A DNA stretch of 64,000 bases, from contig NZ_CP049331.1 in the NCBI RefSeq assembly GCF_011064285.1, positions 2,976,001 through 3,040,000 on the forward strand, written 5' to 3'. The stretch is from Vibrio ziniensis (GTDB lineage: Bacteria; Pseudomonadota; Gammaproteobacteria; Enterobacterales; Vibrionaceae). This document shows, piece after piece, positions 1 to 9,934 of this stretch. The notes below the pieces were generated by a model that had not been told where the DNA came from, did not search any database, and worked only from the letters and a program-made list of their open reading frames with translations. Position numbers and translations under genes: made by a program. The number at the start of each line of letters is the position of its first letter. Position 1 is the first letter of the stretch.

Positions 1-31
1 GATTGACCTAAAAATAAGCTGTGAAGATATT

Positions 32-1003
32 TTGAAGATCGGAAACTATCAACTCGAAAACAATCTTATCGTCGCCCCTATGGCGGGTGTAACGGACAGA
101 CCGTTTCGTGAGTTGTGTCTCCAATACGGTGCGGGTATGGCGGTCAGTGAAATGATGTCATCCAACCCTGCATTATGGGGAACCGAGAAATCAAAAAACC
201 GTATGGTACACGAAGGCGAATCGGGCATTCGCTCAGTCCAAATTGCGGGAAGTGATCCACAGCTGATGGCAGATGCTGCTCAATTCAGTGTTGAAAACGG
301 TGCGCAAATCATCGACATCAACATGGGTTGTCCAGCAAAAAAAGTGAATAAGAAGCTAGCCGGCTCTGCACTACTTCGTTTTCCAGATCTCATAGAAGAG
401 ATCTTAAAAACCGTGGTAGATGCGGTGGATGTCCCTGTGACACTCAAAACCCGTACTGGCTGGGATACAGACAATAAAAACTGTGTCTACATCGCTCAAT
501 TAGCCGAAAACTGCGGCATACAGGCACTCGCGCTCCATGGTCGAACACGAGCTTGTATGTACAAAGGTGAGGCCGAATATGACAGCATTAAAGCGGCGAA
601 AGAGGCAATCAATATTCCGGTTATCGCTAACGGTGATATCGATTCTCCGGAGAAGGCCAAATATGTGCTTGAGTACACAGGCGCTGACGCTTTAATGATT
701 GGACGTCCTGCCCAAGGTCGTCCGTGGATTTTCCAAGAAATCCAACACTATTTGGAAAACGGCACCACAATGCCTGAACTACCTCTCGGGGAAGTGAAAG
801 GTATTATGCTTGGTCATGTGACTGCTCTACATAGTTTCTATGGGGAGTATTTAGGTCCACGAATCGCACGTAAACACGTCGGTTGGTACCTGAAAGAACA
901 TGAAGAAGCTGGTGAGTTTCGCCGTACCTTCAACGCCATAGAGGCAGCACAGCTGCAATTAGAAGCGCTTGAAGGTTATTTTGATAATACCCAAGCCAAT
1001 TAA
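32..1003 (+). CDS. dusB: tRNA-dihydrouridine synthase B
   Basis: Flavin-dependent enzyme that reduces uridine to dihydrouridine in the D loop of tRNAs. The 323-residue protein has the usual DusB length. It opens with the family signature [14 protein letters not shown] near residue 13, carries the [17 protein letters not shown] segment with the conserved catalytic cysteine near residue 100, and has the FMN-phosphate binding stretch ANGDI and GADALMIGR in the second half of the barrel. The start is TTG, giving MKIGNYQL, which aligns with the known N-terminus of the family. fis follows 52 bp downstream, the standard gammaproteobacterial dusB-fis operon. The operon promoter lies left of the window. 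Confidence 0.96.
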   Translation: MKIGNYQLENNLIVAPMAGVTDRPFRELCLQYGAGMAVSEMMSSNPALWGTEKSKNRMVHEGESGIRSVQIAGSDPQLMADAAQFSVENGAQIIDINMGCPAKKVNKKLAGSALLRFPDLIEEILKTVVDAVDVPVTLKTRTGWDTDNKNCVYIAQLAENCGIQALALHGRTRACMYKGEAEYDSIKAAKEAINIPVIANGDIDSPEKAKYVLEYTGADALMIGRPAQGRPWIFQEIQHYLENGTTMPELPLGEVKGIMLGHVTALHSFYGEYLGPRIARKHVGWYLKEHEEAGEFRRTFNAIEAAQLQLEALEGYFDNTQAN

Positions 1004-1055
1004 GTCGCAAGGGTAACGTTGCATCATCATAATTAAGAGAAGAGCTAGACCGAAT

Positions 1056-1352
1056 ATGTTCGAACAAAATCTCACTTCAGAAGCTTTAACAGTAACAACA
1101 GTAACTTCACAAGACCAAATCACGCAAAAGCCACTACGTGATTCCGTTAAAGCATCTCTTAAAAACTATCTTGCTCAGTTAAATGGTCAAGAAGTGACAG
1201 AACTATACGAGTTAGTTCTAGCAGAAGTTGAACAGCCACTACTAGACACTATCATGCAGTACACTCGCGGTAACCAAACTCGCGCAGCAACTATGATGGG
1301 TATCAACCGCGGCACTCTTCGCAAGAAACTTAAAAAATACGGCATGAACTAA
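1056..1352 (+). CDS. fis: DNA-binding protein Fis
   Basis: Nucleoid-associated factor for inversion stimulation, a homodimer that bends DNA and activates rRNA and tRNA promoters. The 98-residue length equals that of E. coli Fis. The C-terminal helix-turn-helix ([17 protein letters not shown]) is essentially invariant; the N-terminal part is the variable beta-hairpin arm. It is the second gene of the dusB-fis operon and is followed directly by a strong rho-independent terminator, so the operon ends here. In relatives expression peaks at outgrowth; no control site for this is visible because the promoter lies outside the window. Confidence 0.98.
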   Translation: MFEQNLTSEALTVTTVTSQDQITQKPLRDSVKASLKNYLAQLNGQEVTELYELVLAEVEQPLLDTIMQYTRGNQTRAATMMGINRGTLRKKLKKYGMN

Positions 1353-1379
1353 TCGCTGAGTTTTAAATAAATGATATAT

Positions 1380-1413
1380 AAGGCTTTTGGCATTCCAAAA
1401 GCCTTTTGTTTTT
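1380..1413 (+). terminator. rho-independent terminator of dusB-fis
   Basis: Inverted repeat AAGGCTTTTGG / CCAAAAGCCTT with a four-base CATT loop, followed by TTGTTTTT. It starts 28 bp after the fis stop codon. Confidence 0.9.
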
Positions 1414-1712
1414 AGAAACGACCACAAAAACTACCACTTTTAAAAAATGACTGTGCCTTGTCTTGTCACCTTCGTTTGATTTACCCCTTTACTACCAAAC
1501 CAATCCAATTTACGCGCTAATTCATCATCCGCCTTAAAATTCAGAATTCCACTCAGTTCAATTTCTCCTTCAAACTCACTGAGCACCCAAACTAAGCATC
1601 AACATGCTTAAGTGATCTAATTCACAACCACTTCGTTGTATATGTATTTTTTAATGACATTAATCCAATAAAAAATTAATTTGACATAAAAATAACATAA
1701 CAGGGATTGATT

Positions 1713-3380
1713 ATGAAAAAAACGTTATTGGCTACAATGATAATTAGTGCAACGACTCTTGCTGGCTGTGGTGGTGGCGGCGGAGGTTCTGATAGTAATA
1801 ATAGCAACGACAACTCTAATGACGGCGGTGCGAGTGCGGTATTAACCGTCACAGCCAGTGACTACTTTACTGGAACATCACTTTCAGGAACGGAAATATT
1901 AGTTACTGAGACCGTCGATGGCAGTACAAATACCTATTCAGGCACCACGGATGAAAACGGCGAGCTAACCCTTACCGTGAGTAGTGATGCTGACCGCATT
2001 GTGGTTAGTGGGGATGCTGCTGATTATGGTGAATACAGCCGAATAATCACTGACGGTAGCTTGAGTGTGCAACTGTTCATGCAGCCGATTAATAGCTCAG
2101 TCACCTTCTCTCCTTCATCAAGTTCAGATTTAACCGTTTCAGACCTTAATGTTGTAAGCCTAGCGGCTAACTCTATCGTTGATGCTGACGGAAATGCACC
2201 TGCTGGAGATGTAACAGCGGAAATTACCATTATCGACCCAAGTGTCGATCCTGAACTGATGCCAGGAAACTATGAAGCGCTAGATGAAAACGGAGATGCG
2301 CAACCAATTGAAAGTTTTGGTGCAGTCAGCGTCACTTTTAATGATGATGAAGGTAACAGTTATAATTTAGGCACCAACCAAACTGCGACGATAAGAATAC
2401 CACTAGGTTCAAACTCTAGTGATATCCCAACCACTATTCCTCTGTATTACTACGACGAAGAAACTGGTTACTGGGTAGAAGAGGGAACAGCTACATTAGT
2501 CATAGATACTGATGGCTCTTATTACGAAGGAACAGTCTCACACTTTACTACATGGAATGCCGACTTCCTTTATGAAACTATCGCAATTAGTGGCTGTGTT
2601 GAGGACTCATCTGGTGAAAAAATTAGCTCTGCGAGTATTCAAACACAAGGGGTAAGCTATTCAGGTCAGGCATTTGCAACCACAGACCTCAGCGGTAATT
2701 TCAGTGTATTGGCCAAACCATCTTCAAGCATTTTACTCACCGCCACCTCACCAGAGGGAACGAGCAGAACATATACTTTGGCAACAGGCACGTCAGATGA
2801 AACCCAGAGTGAATGTATTACTTTAGAAACTACTGAGACTTCCTCAGCAACGGTAACCTTAACTTGGGGTGAAAACCCTAGCGATTTAGATACACAGTTT
2901 ATCGGACCAACGTCAGAATCCGGCGATGGTAAATTCTTACTGTTTTACGGAAATGACGAAGTCACAATCAACAACAGTTATATGTATCTAGATGTAGATG
3001 ATGTCACTAGCTACGGTCCTGAAATTACCACTATCAGTTCTTTCCCATACGCGGGAAGATACAGCTACGCGGTATACCGTTACGCAGGCTCTAGTACGAT
3101 TGCAGCATCCCCTGCACGTGTAAAAGTCACGTTGGACAATGCGACTCAAGTGTTCTCACCACCAAGTGGCGATGCAACCGATTGTTGGGCTGTGTTTGAT
3201 TTCGTCGTTGATTCCAACGGCGGTGTAACCGTTGAAACTGTGGGTAGTTGGGAAGATGATTCTTACTGTTATCCTGATGTGGAATATAGTTACGAATACT
3301 CTTCTCAGAGAAGTGACGTGACAATCAATAAATCAAATATCTTAAAAGATATGATTAAGCAAAAGTATTACGCTAAGTAA
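1713..3380 (+). CDS. putative outer-membrane lipoprotein with Ig-like/carboxypeptidase-regulatory-like domains
   Basis: A 555-residue exported lipoprotein of unknown function. The N-terminus MKKTLLATMIISATTLAGC is a signal peptide with lipobox LAGC, followed by a Gly run and a Ser/Asn/Asp linker. Beta-rich repeats follow; a segment near residues 285-370 (ISGCVEDSSGEKISSASI) resembles a carboxypeptidase-regulatory-like domain, and the last third contains a LTWGENPSDLDTQF stretch typical of extracellular binding domains. ATG at 1713 is preferred over TTG at 1707 because AGGGA lies about 6 bases upstream. The gene stands alone between two terminators. The function is inferred only as surface or periplasmic; no enzymatic motif was seen. 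Confidence 0.8.
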   Translation: MKKTLLATMIISATTLAGCGGGGGGSDSNNSNDNSNDGGASAVLTVTASDYFTGTSLSGTEILVTETVDGSTNTYSGTTDENGELTLTVSSDADRIVVSGDAADYGEYSRIITDGSLSVQLFMQPINSSVTFSPSSSSDLTVSDLNVVSLAANSIVDADGNAPAGDVTAEITIIDPSVDPELMPGNYEALDENGDAQPIESFGAVSVTFNDDEGNSYNLGTNQTATIRIPLGSNSSDIPTTIPLYYYDEETGYWVEEGTATLVIDTDGSYYEGTVSHFTTWNADFLYETIAISGCVEDSSGEKISSASIQTQGVSYSGQAFATTDLSGNFSVLAKPSSSILLTATSPEGTSRTYTLATGTSDETQSECITLETTETSSATVTLTWGENPSDLDTQFIGPTSESGDGKFLLFYGNDEVTINNSYMYLDVDDVTSYGPEITTISSFPYAGRYSYAVYRYAGSSTIAASPARVKVTLDNATQVFSPPSGDATDCWAVFDFVVDSNGGVTVETVGSWEDDSYCYPDVEYSYEYSSQRSDVTINKSNILKDMIKQKYYAK

Positions 3381-3397
3381 ATAACACGTTGAACTAA

Positions 3398-3428
3398 GCA
3401 CACACCTTAAATACATCAAGGTGTGTGC
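3398..3428 (+). terminator. probable terminator after lipoprotein gene
   Basis: Perfect 11-bp inverted repeat GCACACACCTT / AAGGTGTGTGC with a 9-base loop, 18 bp after the stop codon. The following T tract is weak (ATTTCA), so it may act poorly alone. Confidence 0.5.
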
Positions 3429-3499
3429 ATTTCAACGCCCTGCGAACTCTGACTTAACATATTCTCCAAAAATATTGCTAAAGGTCTTGTAGGAAGAGC

Positions 3500-3531
3500 A
3501 AAAAAAAGGCAATACACTGATTGCCTTTTTA
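3500..3531 (-). terminator. rho-independent terminator of the BamE-like gene
   Basis: Inverted repeat AAAAAGGCAAT / ATTGCCTTTTT, flanked by A and T runs on either side, just beyond the stop codon of the minus-strand lipoprotein gene. Because of the flanking runs it could work in both directions, isolating the two convergent genes. Confidence 0.85.
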
Positions 3532-3536
3532 GAATC

Positions 3537-3941
3537 TTATTTAGTGAAACCTGGTTCACTCGGGTTATAAGCGATCTTATAAACTCGGTACTTTCTGCCA
3601 AAAGCATTACCACCCGTATAGATGATGCGTCCTTCACCCTTATATAGAGCTTCTATACGTGCAGCATCATTACCAAAATAAAACGGAATGAAAGATTTAC
3701 CTGTGATGTAGGTAGTGCTATCAGTAGGGTTACCAATCAAGCTGTTCACTTCACCCATAGTCATACCAACTTTCACTTTTGCGAACTTACTTTTCGCCGG
3801 AATATTTCCCGCAACTTGAGTATTCGTTACCGCAGCTTCTGAAGATTGTGCTGATGATGACGCTGAATTACTGGCACAGCCAGCAGTAATACTCGCAGTT
3901 AATGCAAGCCCCAATACTTGCAGTACTAACTTCTTATTCAT
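3537..3941 (-). CDS. lipoprotein with BamE/SmpA-OmlA-like domain
   Basis: A 134-residue lipoprotein. The signal peptide ends in lipobox ITAGC at about residues 18-22, followed by a Ser/Ala-rich linker. The C-terminal domain (about 55-134) has the KVKVGMTMGEVNSLIGNP signature of the BamE/SmpA-OmlA fold, in which two helices pack on a small sheet. BamE itself is part of the outer-membrane protein assembly machine, but this protein is a stand-alone paralogue, not next to fur or recN as bamE usually is, so a role in the Bam complex should not be assumed. The gene is monocistronic, with its own terminator. Confidence 0.8.
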   Translation of the reverse strand: MNKKLVLQVLGLALTASITAGCASNSASSSAQSSEAAVTNTQVAGNIPAKSKFAKVKVGMTMGEVNSLIGNPTDSTTYITGKSFIPFYFGNDAARIEALYKGEGRIIYTGGNAFGRKYRVYKIAYNPSEPGFTK

Positions 3942-4726
3942 TCAAATTTCCTTGATTTAACAGTAAATATTTTATTATTTATAATCCGTATCTATATTTC
4001 ACGGCATGATAAACATCATCCGCTTCCATTCAGATAAAATTCGCTTAAGCTAGTTAATCGATGGATATAGTTACAGAGCCTTTATTCTAAATATTTTTTA
4101 ATTAAGTGCTAGTTAAAGTTTTAATAATATAATTATTTGTTTTTTATGAATTTATATAAAAACCAGTTACAAAACCCATACATTCGCACTCTTTTTAGTA
4201 CTCGATACCTTTGTATAACTAGCTTGATAAAAAACTCATCTTTTATAAAACACGAACACCCAACACAAGCCATTAACAATTTATTAAACTAAAATAGAGC
4301 AATATATATACACAAAATCTATCTGTTAATCTGAGCATCGCCATCATGATCAGAATTAACCTTTAAATAACTTTTATTTTTAGTCATAACTCAGTTCGCA
4401 GCACATAAGAAAAAGGCGACCGCGATATAACCCACCGAATTGATATCACCAATGGCATCATGCTGCAGAAAATAACAATCTTCAGGACAGAAGTTTGAGC
4501 TTAAGACAATCTAAATGGTGCATCGATGCTTAGAGCGAACCTCAATACCTGTCACAAATATTGTAAATGTAACATTGCATACACCAAAACTTGTGACAAA
4601 CATCACCACCATTAATGGGTTAAGCAATTTACATACACATTACTGATGCGTATAAATCCAAGTGCATTATTCATTTTATGATCTTGATTCATATTTTCAG
4701 ATTATGTCACTAAGGTTGTCTAAAAC
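3942..4726. other. 785-bp AT-rich non-coding interval
   Basis: Lies between two divergent lipoprotein genes and must contain both promoters. No convincing ORF, RNA gene or palindromic repeat of the families seen elsewhere was found. The part nearest the plus-strand gene contains TTGTGACAAACATCACC (around 4590), which vaguely resembles a CRP-type site (TGTGA...TCACA) but is not close enough to call. Confidence 0.5.
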
Positions 4727-6157
4727 ATGTATAACAACAAATCTAAAGGCTTAATAAAGCTATCTATCCTTTCCTCAACAATCGCACTAGCACTGGCTGG
4801 CTGTGGCGGCGGTGATTCCAGCGGTTCAAGTGAAACACCATCAGCAAGCTCTTACACGATTCAAGCCATTGACGGCTACTTAGTCGGTGCTGAAGTTTAT
4901 GCGGATATGGATACTTCAAATACTCTTACCAGCGCTGACGTCAAACTCGGTGTTACTGGCGATGAAGGCCAACTGGCAGTTGATGAGCAATACAAACAAT
5001 ACCCAATCATTATCAAAGCGATTGCGGGTCAAACTTACGACACCGATAACGGTGGCTATCTTGCGAGCGATGTAGAGCTTATCGCTGAATCTGGAAGTAC
5101 GGTTATCACACCATTCTCAACTTACGCGGTTCAATCTGGTCAAACACTTGATGAAGTAGCTACACAGCTCGGTATCGATGTGGAATACATCTCGTCAGAT
5201 TATATTGAGAAAAAAGCAAGTTCAGACAGCGACACAACCAACAATGCCACCAAAGCACACTTAGCGGCGCGCTCAATCACAGCGGCATTAGCCACATCAT
5301 TAGATAGTGAAGAAACGGCTGGTCTTGAAGACAAAGTTAACGCGATTAAAGCCGCTGTAGATACTGCGTATGACAACGCGAGCGATAAATCAGAGCTTGA
5401 TGATCTGGTGGTCGAACTGGACGACAGCAACACAGCGTCAACCACTGGAACCGTAGGCACACTTGAAAGTGCCATGATGGGTCACAGTTATTACGGCGTA
5501 AATACCAATACGGCTTATAGCATCAATGAAGGCGTATCAACTATTTACTTCTCTGATGTCAAAAATAGCGATGGCACGGTAGATTTTACCTTCAACAACC
5601 AAAAAAATGGCGAAAGTAATACGTTTGAAGGCGAAGCAACCTTTAGTGCAGATGGTTTTTCCTTCACGGAAGATGGCGAGACAAGCAAAGAAACTATCAT
5701 CTATTACGGCAAGGATAAGCACAGTAATGAAGGCGATGCGTTTTATTTGGACGTTACTAGCGACGGTGACCTACTTGTTTTCTCAACGGCAACCAGCGCT
5801 ATCGGCTTTGAGGCTGAGCAGATCGCAGAGAAAAGCTTCTACGTGTTGTTTGACGATTCAACAACGACAACGCCAGATGTCACCATGGTTCAGATGACAT
5901 TTAACACAGATGGTAGCGTTGATTTGCTAGAAGGCGAAAGCACTTCATCAACAACATGGGAAATTACCGAAGATGGTGCTTTATCTGTCGCCGATATTTA
6001 TGACGACGGTAGTGCGTGGATTGTTTATCCATTAGTCGGCAACGATGATATGTATATCACCTACGAATCTGCGGATTCTTACACCATCGCCAACATCCTA
6101 GTGAAAAGCGAAAACTTCGCAAATTCACTTTACAATCGTTGGATGAAGCTGCAATAA
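4727..6157 (+). CDS. putative lipoprotein, unknown function
   Basis: A 476-residue exported lipoprotein. The signal peptide ends in the lipobox ALAGC at about residues 22-26, followed by GGG and a Ser-rich linker. Residues 40-140 (IDGYLVGAEVYADMDTSNTL..., LGVTGDEGQLAV) resemble the N-terminal fold of many Vibrio and Shewanella surface lipoproteins whose first repeat describes a calcium-binding-like Asp-rich loop. A helical segment (about 165-235) is rich in Ala, Asp and Lys; the C-terminal half is beta-rich and acidic. No catalytic motif was recognised. It has its own upstream region and a terminator about 110 bp after the stop. Confidence 0.75.
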   Translation: MYNNKSKGLIKLSILSSTIALALAGCGGGDSSGSSETPSASSYTIQAIDGYLVGAEVYADMDTSNTLTSADVKLGVTGDEGQLAVDEQYKQYPIIIKAIAGQTYDTDNGGYLASDVELIAESGSTVITPFSTYAVQSGQTLDEVATQLGIDVEYISSDYIEKKASSDSDTTNNATKAHLAARSITAALATSLDSEETAGLEDKVNAIKAAVDTAYDNASDKSELDDLVVELDDSNTASTTGTVGTLESAMMGHSYYGVNTNTAYSINEGVSTIYFSDVKNSDGTVDFTFNNQKNGESNTFEGEATFSADGFSFTEDGETSKETIIYYGKDKHSNEGDAFYLDVTSDGDLLVFSTATSAIGFEAEQIAEKSFYVLFDDSTTTTPDVTMVQMTFNTDGSVDLLEGESTSSTTWEITEDGALSVADIYDDGSAWIVYPLVGNDDMYITYESADSYTIANILVKSENFANSLYNRWMKLQ

Positions 6158-6188
6158 CCAACTCTAATGGGTTCAATAATCGCCCATC

Positions 6189-6260
6189 ATACCATTCTGG
6201 AAAATTTCCTGATCAGTGAATGGGCGTTGATAAGCAAACCCTCCAAGCCATGGATGGTAT
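6189..6260. mobile_element. short MITE-like fold-back element (deleted copy)
   Basis: A 72-bp segment running from ATACCATTCTGG to GGATGGTAT. Its first 55 bases are the reverse complement of the right arm of the full copy at 9935-10105 (shared blocks TTTCCTGATCAGTGAAT and GATAAGCAAACCCTC); the left arm is missing and the ends are still inverted (ATACCAT / ATGGTAT). Interpreted as an internally deleted copy. Confidence 0.7.
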
Positions 6261-6265
6261 AAAAC

Positions 6266-6304
6266 AACGGTCGGGTTTTCTTTTAACCTGACCGTTTTCT
6301 TTTA
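6266..6304 (+). terminator. rho-independent terminator
   Basis: Stem AACGGTCGGGTT / AACCTGACCGTT (one G-T wobble) with a short TTCTTTT loop, followed by TTCTTTTAT. It would terminate the upstream lipoprotein transcript after the MITE-like element. Confidence 0.85.
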
Positions 6305-6403
6305 TCTGTGCTTCACTTTCTGAGCTTGAACATATCGAACACTACTATCGCCTACCCTTTAACCAACAACTTAAACTATTTACGAGTTCGTTACTTTTTT
6401 TGC

Positions 6404-6453
6404 TTGAAAAACTTATTTCTAGCTATTATTTTGCACATGCCAAACGATTGCGC
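6404..6453 (+). promoter_or_regulatory. candidate PurR operator and -10 region upstream of purHD
   Basis: The 16-mer TGCCAAACGATTGCGC at 6438-6453 keeps the core of the PurR palindrome (consensus ACGCAAACGTTTGCGT, 11 of 16 matching). A -10-like TATTAT lies at 6424-6429, about where a PurR-repressed promoter would have its start overlapped by the operator. The -35 is uncertain (TTGCTT at 6400 gives an 18-base spacer). The operator is about 240 bp from the purH start, leaving a long leader. Confidence 0.5.
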
Positions 6454-6691
6454 GAGATCTTTTGTAATAAATTGGTTAGAATACGCGCCATCCGAAAACG
6501 TCCATACTCTTGAAATGAACAAAAGGTCTTTACCAAAATTGACCAAGCTGTGATGTACGGCATCACCCAAGATCATTTTGGTAAACATCTTTCTTATCCC
6601 TGACTATATGGCGTTGCTGATAGGCGAATCCGTCCAAGCAACACTCTATACAAAGGGATATCAACTCCATGAATTTAAGGAAAGTGGAAGC

Positions 6692-8284
6692 ATGAGTAAC
6701 GCTCGTCCAATTCGTCGCGCACTGATCAGTGTTTCAGATAAAACTGGTATCGTTGAGTTTGCCCAAGCGCTAGCACAGCGCGGTGTCGATATCCTATCTA
6801 CTGGCGGTACAGCTCGCCTTCTTGCTGAGAAAGGCATCGCTGTGACTGAAGTTTCAGACTACACCGGCTTCCCGGAAATGATGGATGGGCGAGTAAAAAC
6901 ACTACACCCTAAAGTTCATGGTGGCGTACTTGGCCGTCGTGGCCAAGATGATGAAATCATGGCTACTCACGGTATCAACCCGATTGATATGGTGGTAGTA
7001 AACCTTTACCCATTCGCAGCAACTGTTGCGAAAGCAGGTTGTACTCTAGAAGACGCAGTTGAAAACATCGATATCGGTGGCCCAACAATGGTTCGTTCTG
7101 CGGCGAAAAACCACAAAGATGTGACTATCGTGGTTAACGCTTCAGATTACGACCGTGTCATCACTGAAATGGATGCCAACGACAAGTCTCTAACACTTGC
7201 AACTCGTTTTGACCTAGCAATCGCTGCATTCGAACACACAGCGGCATACGACGGCATGATCGCGAACTACTTCGGCACTATGGTTCCTAGCTACGGCGAG
7301 AACAAAGAAGGTGACGAAGAGAGTAAGTTCCCTCGCACCTTCAACATGCAGTTCGAGAAAAAACAAGACATGCGTTACGGTGAAAACAGTCACCAATCTG
7401 CAGCTTTCTATGTAGAAGCAAACCCACAAGAAGCGTCGGTTTCAACTGCAACACAAATTCAGGGTAAAGCACTTTCTTATAACAACATCGCAGACACAGA
7501 CGCTGCACTTGAGTGTGTAAAAGAATTCGCCGAGCCAGCGTGTGTGATCGTAAAACACGCGAACCCATGTGGTGTTGCACTGGGTAAAGACATCCTAGAA
7601 GCTTACAACCGCGCTTACCAGACTGACCCAACGTCAGCATTCGGTGGCATTATCGCCTTCAACCAAGAACTCGACGCAGCAACCGCTTCAGCGATTGTTG
7701 AACGCCAGTTCGTTGAAGTGATCATCGCGCCAAAAGTCTCTGCAGAAGCGATTGAAGTTGTTGCGGCGAAGAAAAACGTGCGTCTGCTTGAGTGTGGTGA
7801 ATGGTCAACTAAGACTACCGGTTTTGACGTGAAACGCGTTAACGGTGGCTTACTGGTTCAAGATCGCGACCAAGGCATGGTGTCACTTGATGACCTGAAA
7901 GTAGTGTCTAAACGCCAACCAACAGAAGAAGAGCTAAAAGATGCCCTATTCTGCTGGAAAGTTGCGAAGTACGTGAAATCAAACGCGATTGTTTACGCAA
8001 AAGGCGACATGACTATCGGTGTCGGCGCAGGCCAAATGAGCCGCGTATACTCAGCTAAAATTGCAGGTATCAAAGCTGCAGACGAAGGTCTTGAAGTAGC
8101 TGGTAGCGTAATGGCTTCAGACGCATTCTTCCCGTTCCGTGATGGTATTGATGCAGCAGCAGAAGCTGGCATTAAATGCGTAATCCAACCAGGCGGCTCA
8201 ATGCGTGATGACGAAGTCATCGCAGCAGCGGACGAACACGGCATGGCGATGATCTTTACCGGCATGCGTCATTTCCGCCACTAA
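6692..8284 (+). CDS. purH: bifunctional AICAR transformylase / IMP cyclohydrolase
   Basis: Catalyses the last two steps of IMP synthesis. The start was placed at the ATG giving [19 protein letters not shown], because a GGAAG ribosome binding site precedes it and the product is then 530 residues, as in V. cholerae; the open frame extends 38 codons further upstream without similarity. Residues 1 to about 195 form the methylglyoxal-synthase-like cyclohydrolase domain ([13 protein letters not shown]). The rest is the transformylase with RYGENSHQ and the KHANPCG motif containing the catalytic Lys-His pair. purD follows, separated by a palindromic repeat pair. Confidence 0.97.
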   Translation: MSNARPIRRALISVSDKTGIVEFAQALAQRGVDILSTGGTARLLAEKGIAVTEVSDYTGFPEMMDGRVKTLHPKVHGGVLGRRGQDDEIMATHGINPIDMVVVNLYPFAATVAKAGCTLEDAVENIDIGGPTMVRSAAKNHKDVTIVVNASDYDRVITEMDANDKSLTLATRFDLAIAAFEHTAAYDGMIANYFGTMVPSYGENKEGDEESKFPRTFNMQFEKKQDMRYGENSHQSAAFYVEANPQEASVSTATQIQGKALSYNNIADTDAALECVKEFAEPACVIVKHANPCGVALGKDILEAYNRAYQTDPTSAFGGIIAFNQELDAATASAIVERQFVEVIIAPKVSAEAIEVVAAKKNVRLLECGEWSTKTTGFDVKRVNGGLLVQDRDQGMVSLDDLKVVSKRQPTEEELKDALFCWKVAKYVKSNAIVYAKGDMTIGVGAGQMSRVYSAKIAGIKAADEGLEVAGSVMASDAFFPFRDGIDAAAEAGIKCVIQPGGSMRDDEVIAAADEHGMAMIFTGMRHFRH

Positions 8285-8291
8285 GAAAAAG

Positions 8292-8397
8292 CCCCTCCCC
8301 TTATCAAGGGGAGGCTGGGTGGGGTTGCTTCCACTGCTATCAAATTAGCTTATTTGAAAGCAATCCCCTCTAACTCCCCCTTCATAAGGGGGAGAAC
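8292..8397. repeat. A-B composite palindromic repeat between purH and purD
   Basis: Unit A (8292-8326) has core CTCCCCTTATCAAGGGGAG plus tail GCTGGGTGGGGTT. A 38-base spacer with inverted GCTTCCA / TTTGAAAGC ends follows. Unit B (8365-8397) lies in opposite orientation (CCCCTCTAACTCCCCC...GGGGGAGAAC). Together they form a large imperfect hairpin in the purHD messenger. Confidence 0.85.
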
Positions 8398-8559
8398 ATA
8401 AAACAAATTAATTCTGCATTTTAAATTAGATAAATTTTGAAATGCGTTAGAGCAAGCCAATGTCTTTAGTTCAAGGAAAAAGTGCGCAGTTTATAAGTAT
8501 AAATGAGCACTTTTGACGCAGAAATAATGTCATTGGCGCAGCTATAAGGATTTTAAAGA

Positions 8560-9849
8560 ATGAATGTATTGATTATTGGTTCCGGTGGTCGTGAGCATGC
8601 ACTTGGTTGGAAAGTGGCTCAAAACCCTAACGTAAACAACATCTTTATCGCACCGGGCAATGCTGGTACAGCACTAGAGCCAAAGCTACAAAACGTAACG
8701 ATTCAGGTTGAAGATGTCGCAGGTCTAGTGGCATTCGCACAACAAAATGCGATTGATTTAACGATTGTTGGTCCTGAAGCGCCACTGGTTATCGGTGTGG
8801 TTGATGCATTCCGTACAGCGGGTTTACCTATTTTTGGTCCAACTCAAGCTGCGGCTCAGCTGGAAGGCTCAAAAGCTTTCACTAAAGACTTCTTAGCGCG
8901 TCATAACATTCCAACAGCGTCATACGCTAACTTTACTGAAATTGAGCCAGCATTGGCTTACGTTCGTCAGCAAGGTGCACCTATCGTTGTGAAAGCAGAC
9001 GGTCTTGCTGCAGGTAAAGGCGTTATCGTTGCGATGACTCTTGAGGAAGCAGAAGATGCCATCAAAGATATGCTAGCAGGCAATGCTTTTGGCAGTGCAG
9101 GCAGCCGTGTTGTGGTTGAAGAATTCCTTGATGGTGAAGAAGCAAGCTTTATCGTCATGGTTGATGGCGTAAACGTGCTACCAATGGCCACCAGCCAAGA
9201 CCACAAACGTGTCGGCGACAAAGATACCGGTCCTAACACTGGCGGTATGGGTGCTTACTCTCCTGCTCCGGTTGTTACTCAAGAAATCCATGACCGCATC
9301 ATGCAAGAAGTGATTTACCCAACGGTACGTGGTATGGCAGCGGAAGGTAACCCATACACTGGTTTCCTATACGCAGGTCTGATGATCGATGCAGCTGGCA
9401 CGCCTAAAGTTATCGAGTACAACTGCCGCTTCGGAGATCCAGAAACTCAACCAATCATGATGCGCATGCAATCAGACTTAGTTGAGCTTTGCCTAGCTGC
9501 GATTGACGGCAAACTTGATCAAATGGAATCTAAGTGGGACCCACGCGCTTCTATTGGTATCGTATTGGCTGCGGGTGGTTACCCTGGCGATTACAACAAA
9601 GGTGATGTGATTTCTGGTCTGCCAACGGTTGAAGTTGAAGGTCAAAAAGTCTTCCATGCGGGTACAACAGAAAAAGACGGCAACGTAGTCACTAATGGTG
9701 GTCGTGTGCTTTGTGCAACAGCACTGGGTAATACAGTATCTGAAGCACAACAACGTGCTTACGAACTTACCAAGCAGATTGATTGGAACGGTGTATTCTA
9801 CCGTAATGATATCGGCTACCGTGCTATTGCTCGCGAGCAAGCACAATAA
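8560..9849 (+). CDS. purD: phosphoribosylamine-glycine ligase
   Basis: ATP-grasp enzyme that joins glycine to phosphoribosylamine, the second step of purine synthesis. The 429 residues match the family. The N-terminal GSGGREHALGWKV loop, the ATP-grasp KADGLAAGKGV segment and the metal-binding EYNCRFGDPETQ motif near residue 290 are all present. A TAAGGA ribosome binding site lies 11 bases before the ATG. It is the second gene of purHD, 275 bp after purH; the gap is filled mostly by an A-B repeat. Co-transcription from the upstream PurR-like site is likely but the repeat could modulate it. Confidence 0.97.
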   Translation: MNVLIIGSGGREHALGWKVAQNPNVNNIFIAPGNAGTALEPKLQNVTIQVEDVAGLVAFAQQNAIDLTIVGPEAPLVIGVVDAFRTAGLPIFGPTQAAAQLEGSKAFTKDFLARHNIPTASYANFTEIEPALAYVRQQGAPIVVKADGLAAGKGVIVAMTLEEAEDAIKDMLAGNAFGSAGSRVVVEEFLDGEEASFIVMVDGVNVLPMATSQDHKRVGDKDTGPNTGGMGAYSPAPVVTQEIHDRIMQEVIYPTVRGMAAEGNPYTGFLYAGLMIDAAGTPKVIEYNCRFGDPETQPIMMRMQSDLVELCLAAIDGKLDQMESKWDPRASIGIVLAAGGYPGDYNKGDVISGLPTVEVEGQKVFHAGTTEKDGNVVTNGGRVLCATALGNTVSEAQQRAYELTKQIDWNGVFYRNDIGYRAIAREQAQ

Positions 9850-9860
9850 TACTGCCTAAA

Positions 9861-9931
9861 AACCCCCTCTAACTCCCCCTTCATAAGGGGGAGAACTAAA
9901 AGCTCTCCGCTCCTCCCCTTTTAAAGGGGAA
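9861..9931. repeat. B unit and truncated A unit after purD
   Basis: Unit B in minus orientation at 9861-9896, then a truncated A core (CTCCTCCCCTTTTAAAGGGG, 9911-9930) that stops directly at the MITE-like element. The hairpins lie just after the purD stop and may serve as transcript ends. Confidence 0.8.
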
Positions 9932-9934
9932 ATA

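Noticed and set aside
4585..4620. Possible CRP site upstream of the lipoprotein gene
   Set aside because: TTGTGACAAACATCACC has only partial agreement with the palindrome and the wrong spacing.
3942..4726. A small RNA or hidden gene in the 785-bp gap
   Set aside because: No promoter-terminator pair or conserved structure could be recognised by eye.
5200..5475. Minus-strand Ser/Ala-rich ORF
   Set aside because: Antisense of the low-complexity helical region of the lipoprotein gene; no start signal.
6308..6588. ORFs upstream of purH
   Set aside because: They overlap the candidate PurR site and promoter, have poor start signals and no recognisable protein.
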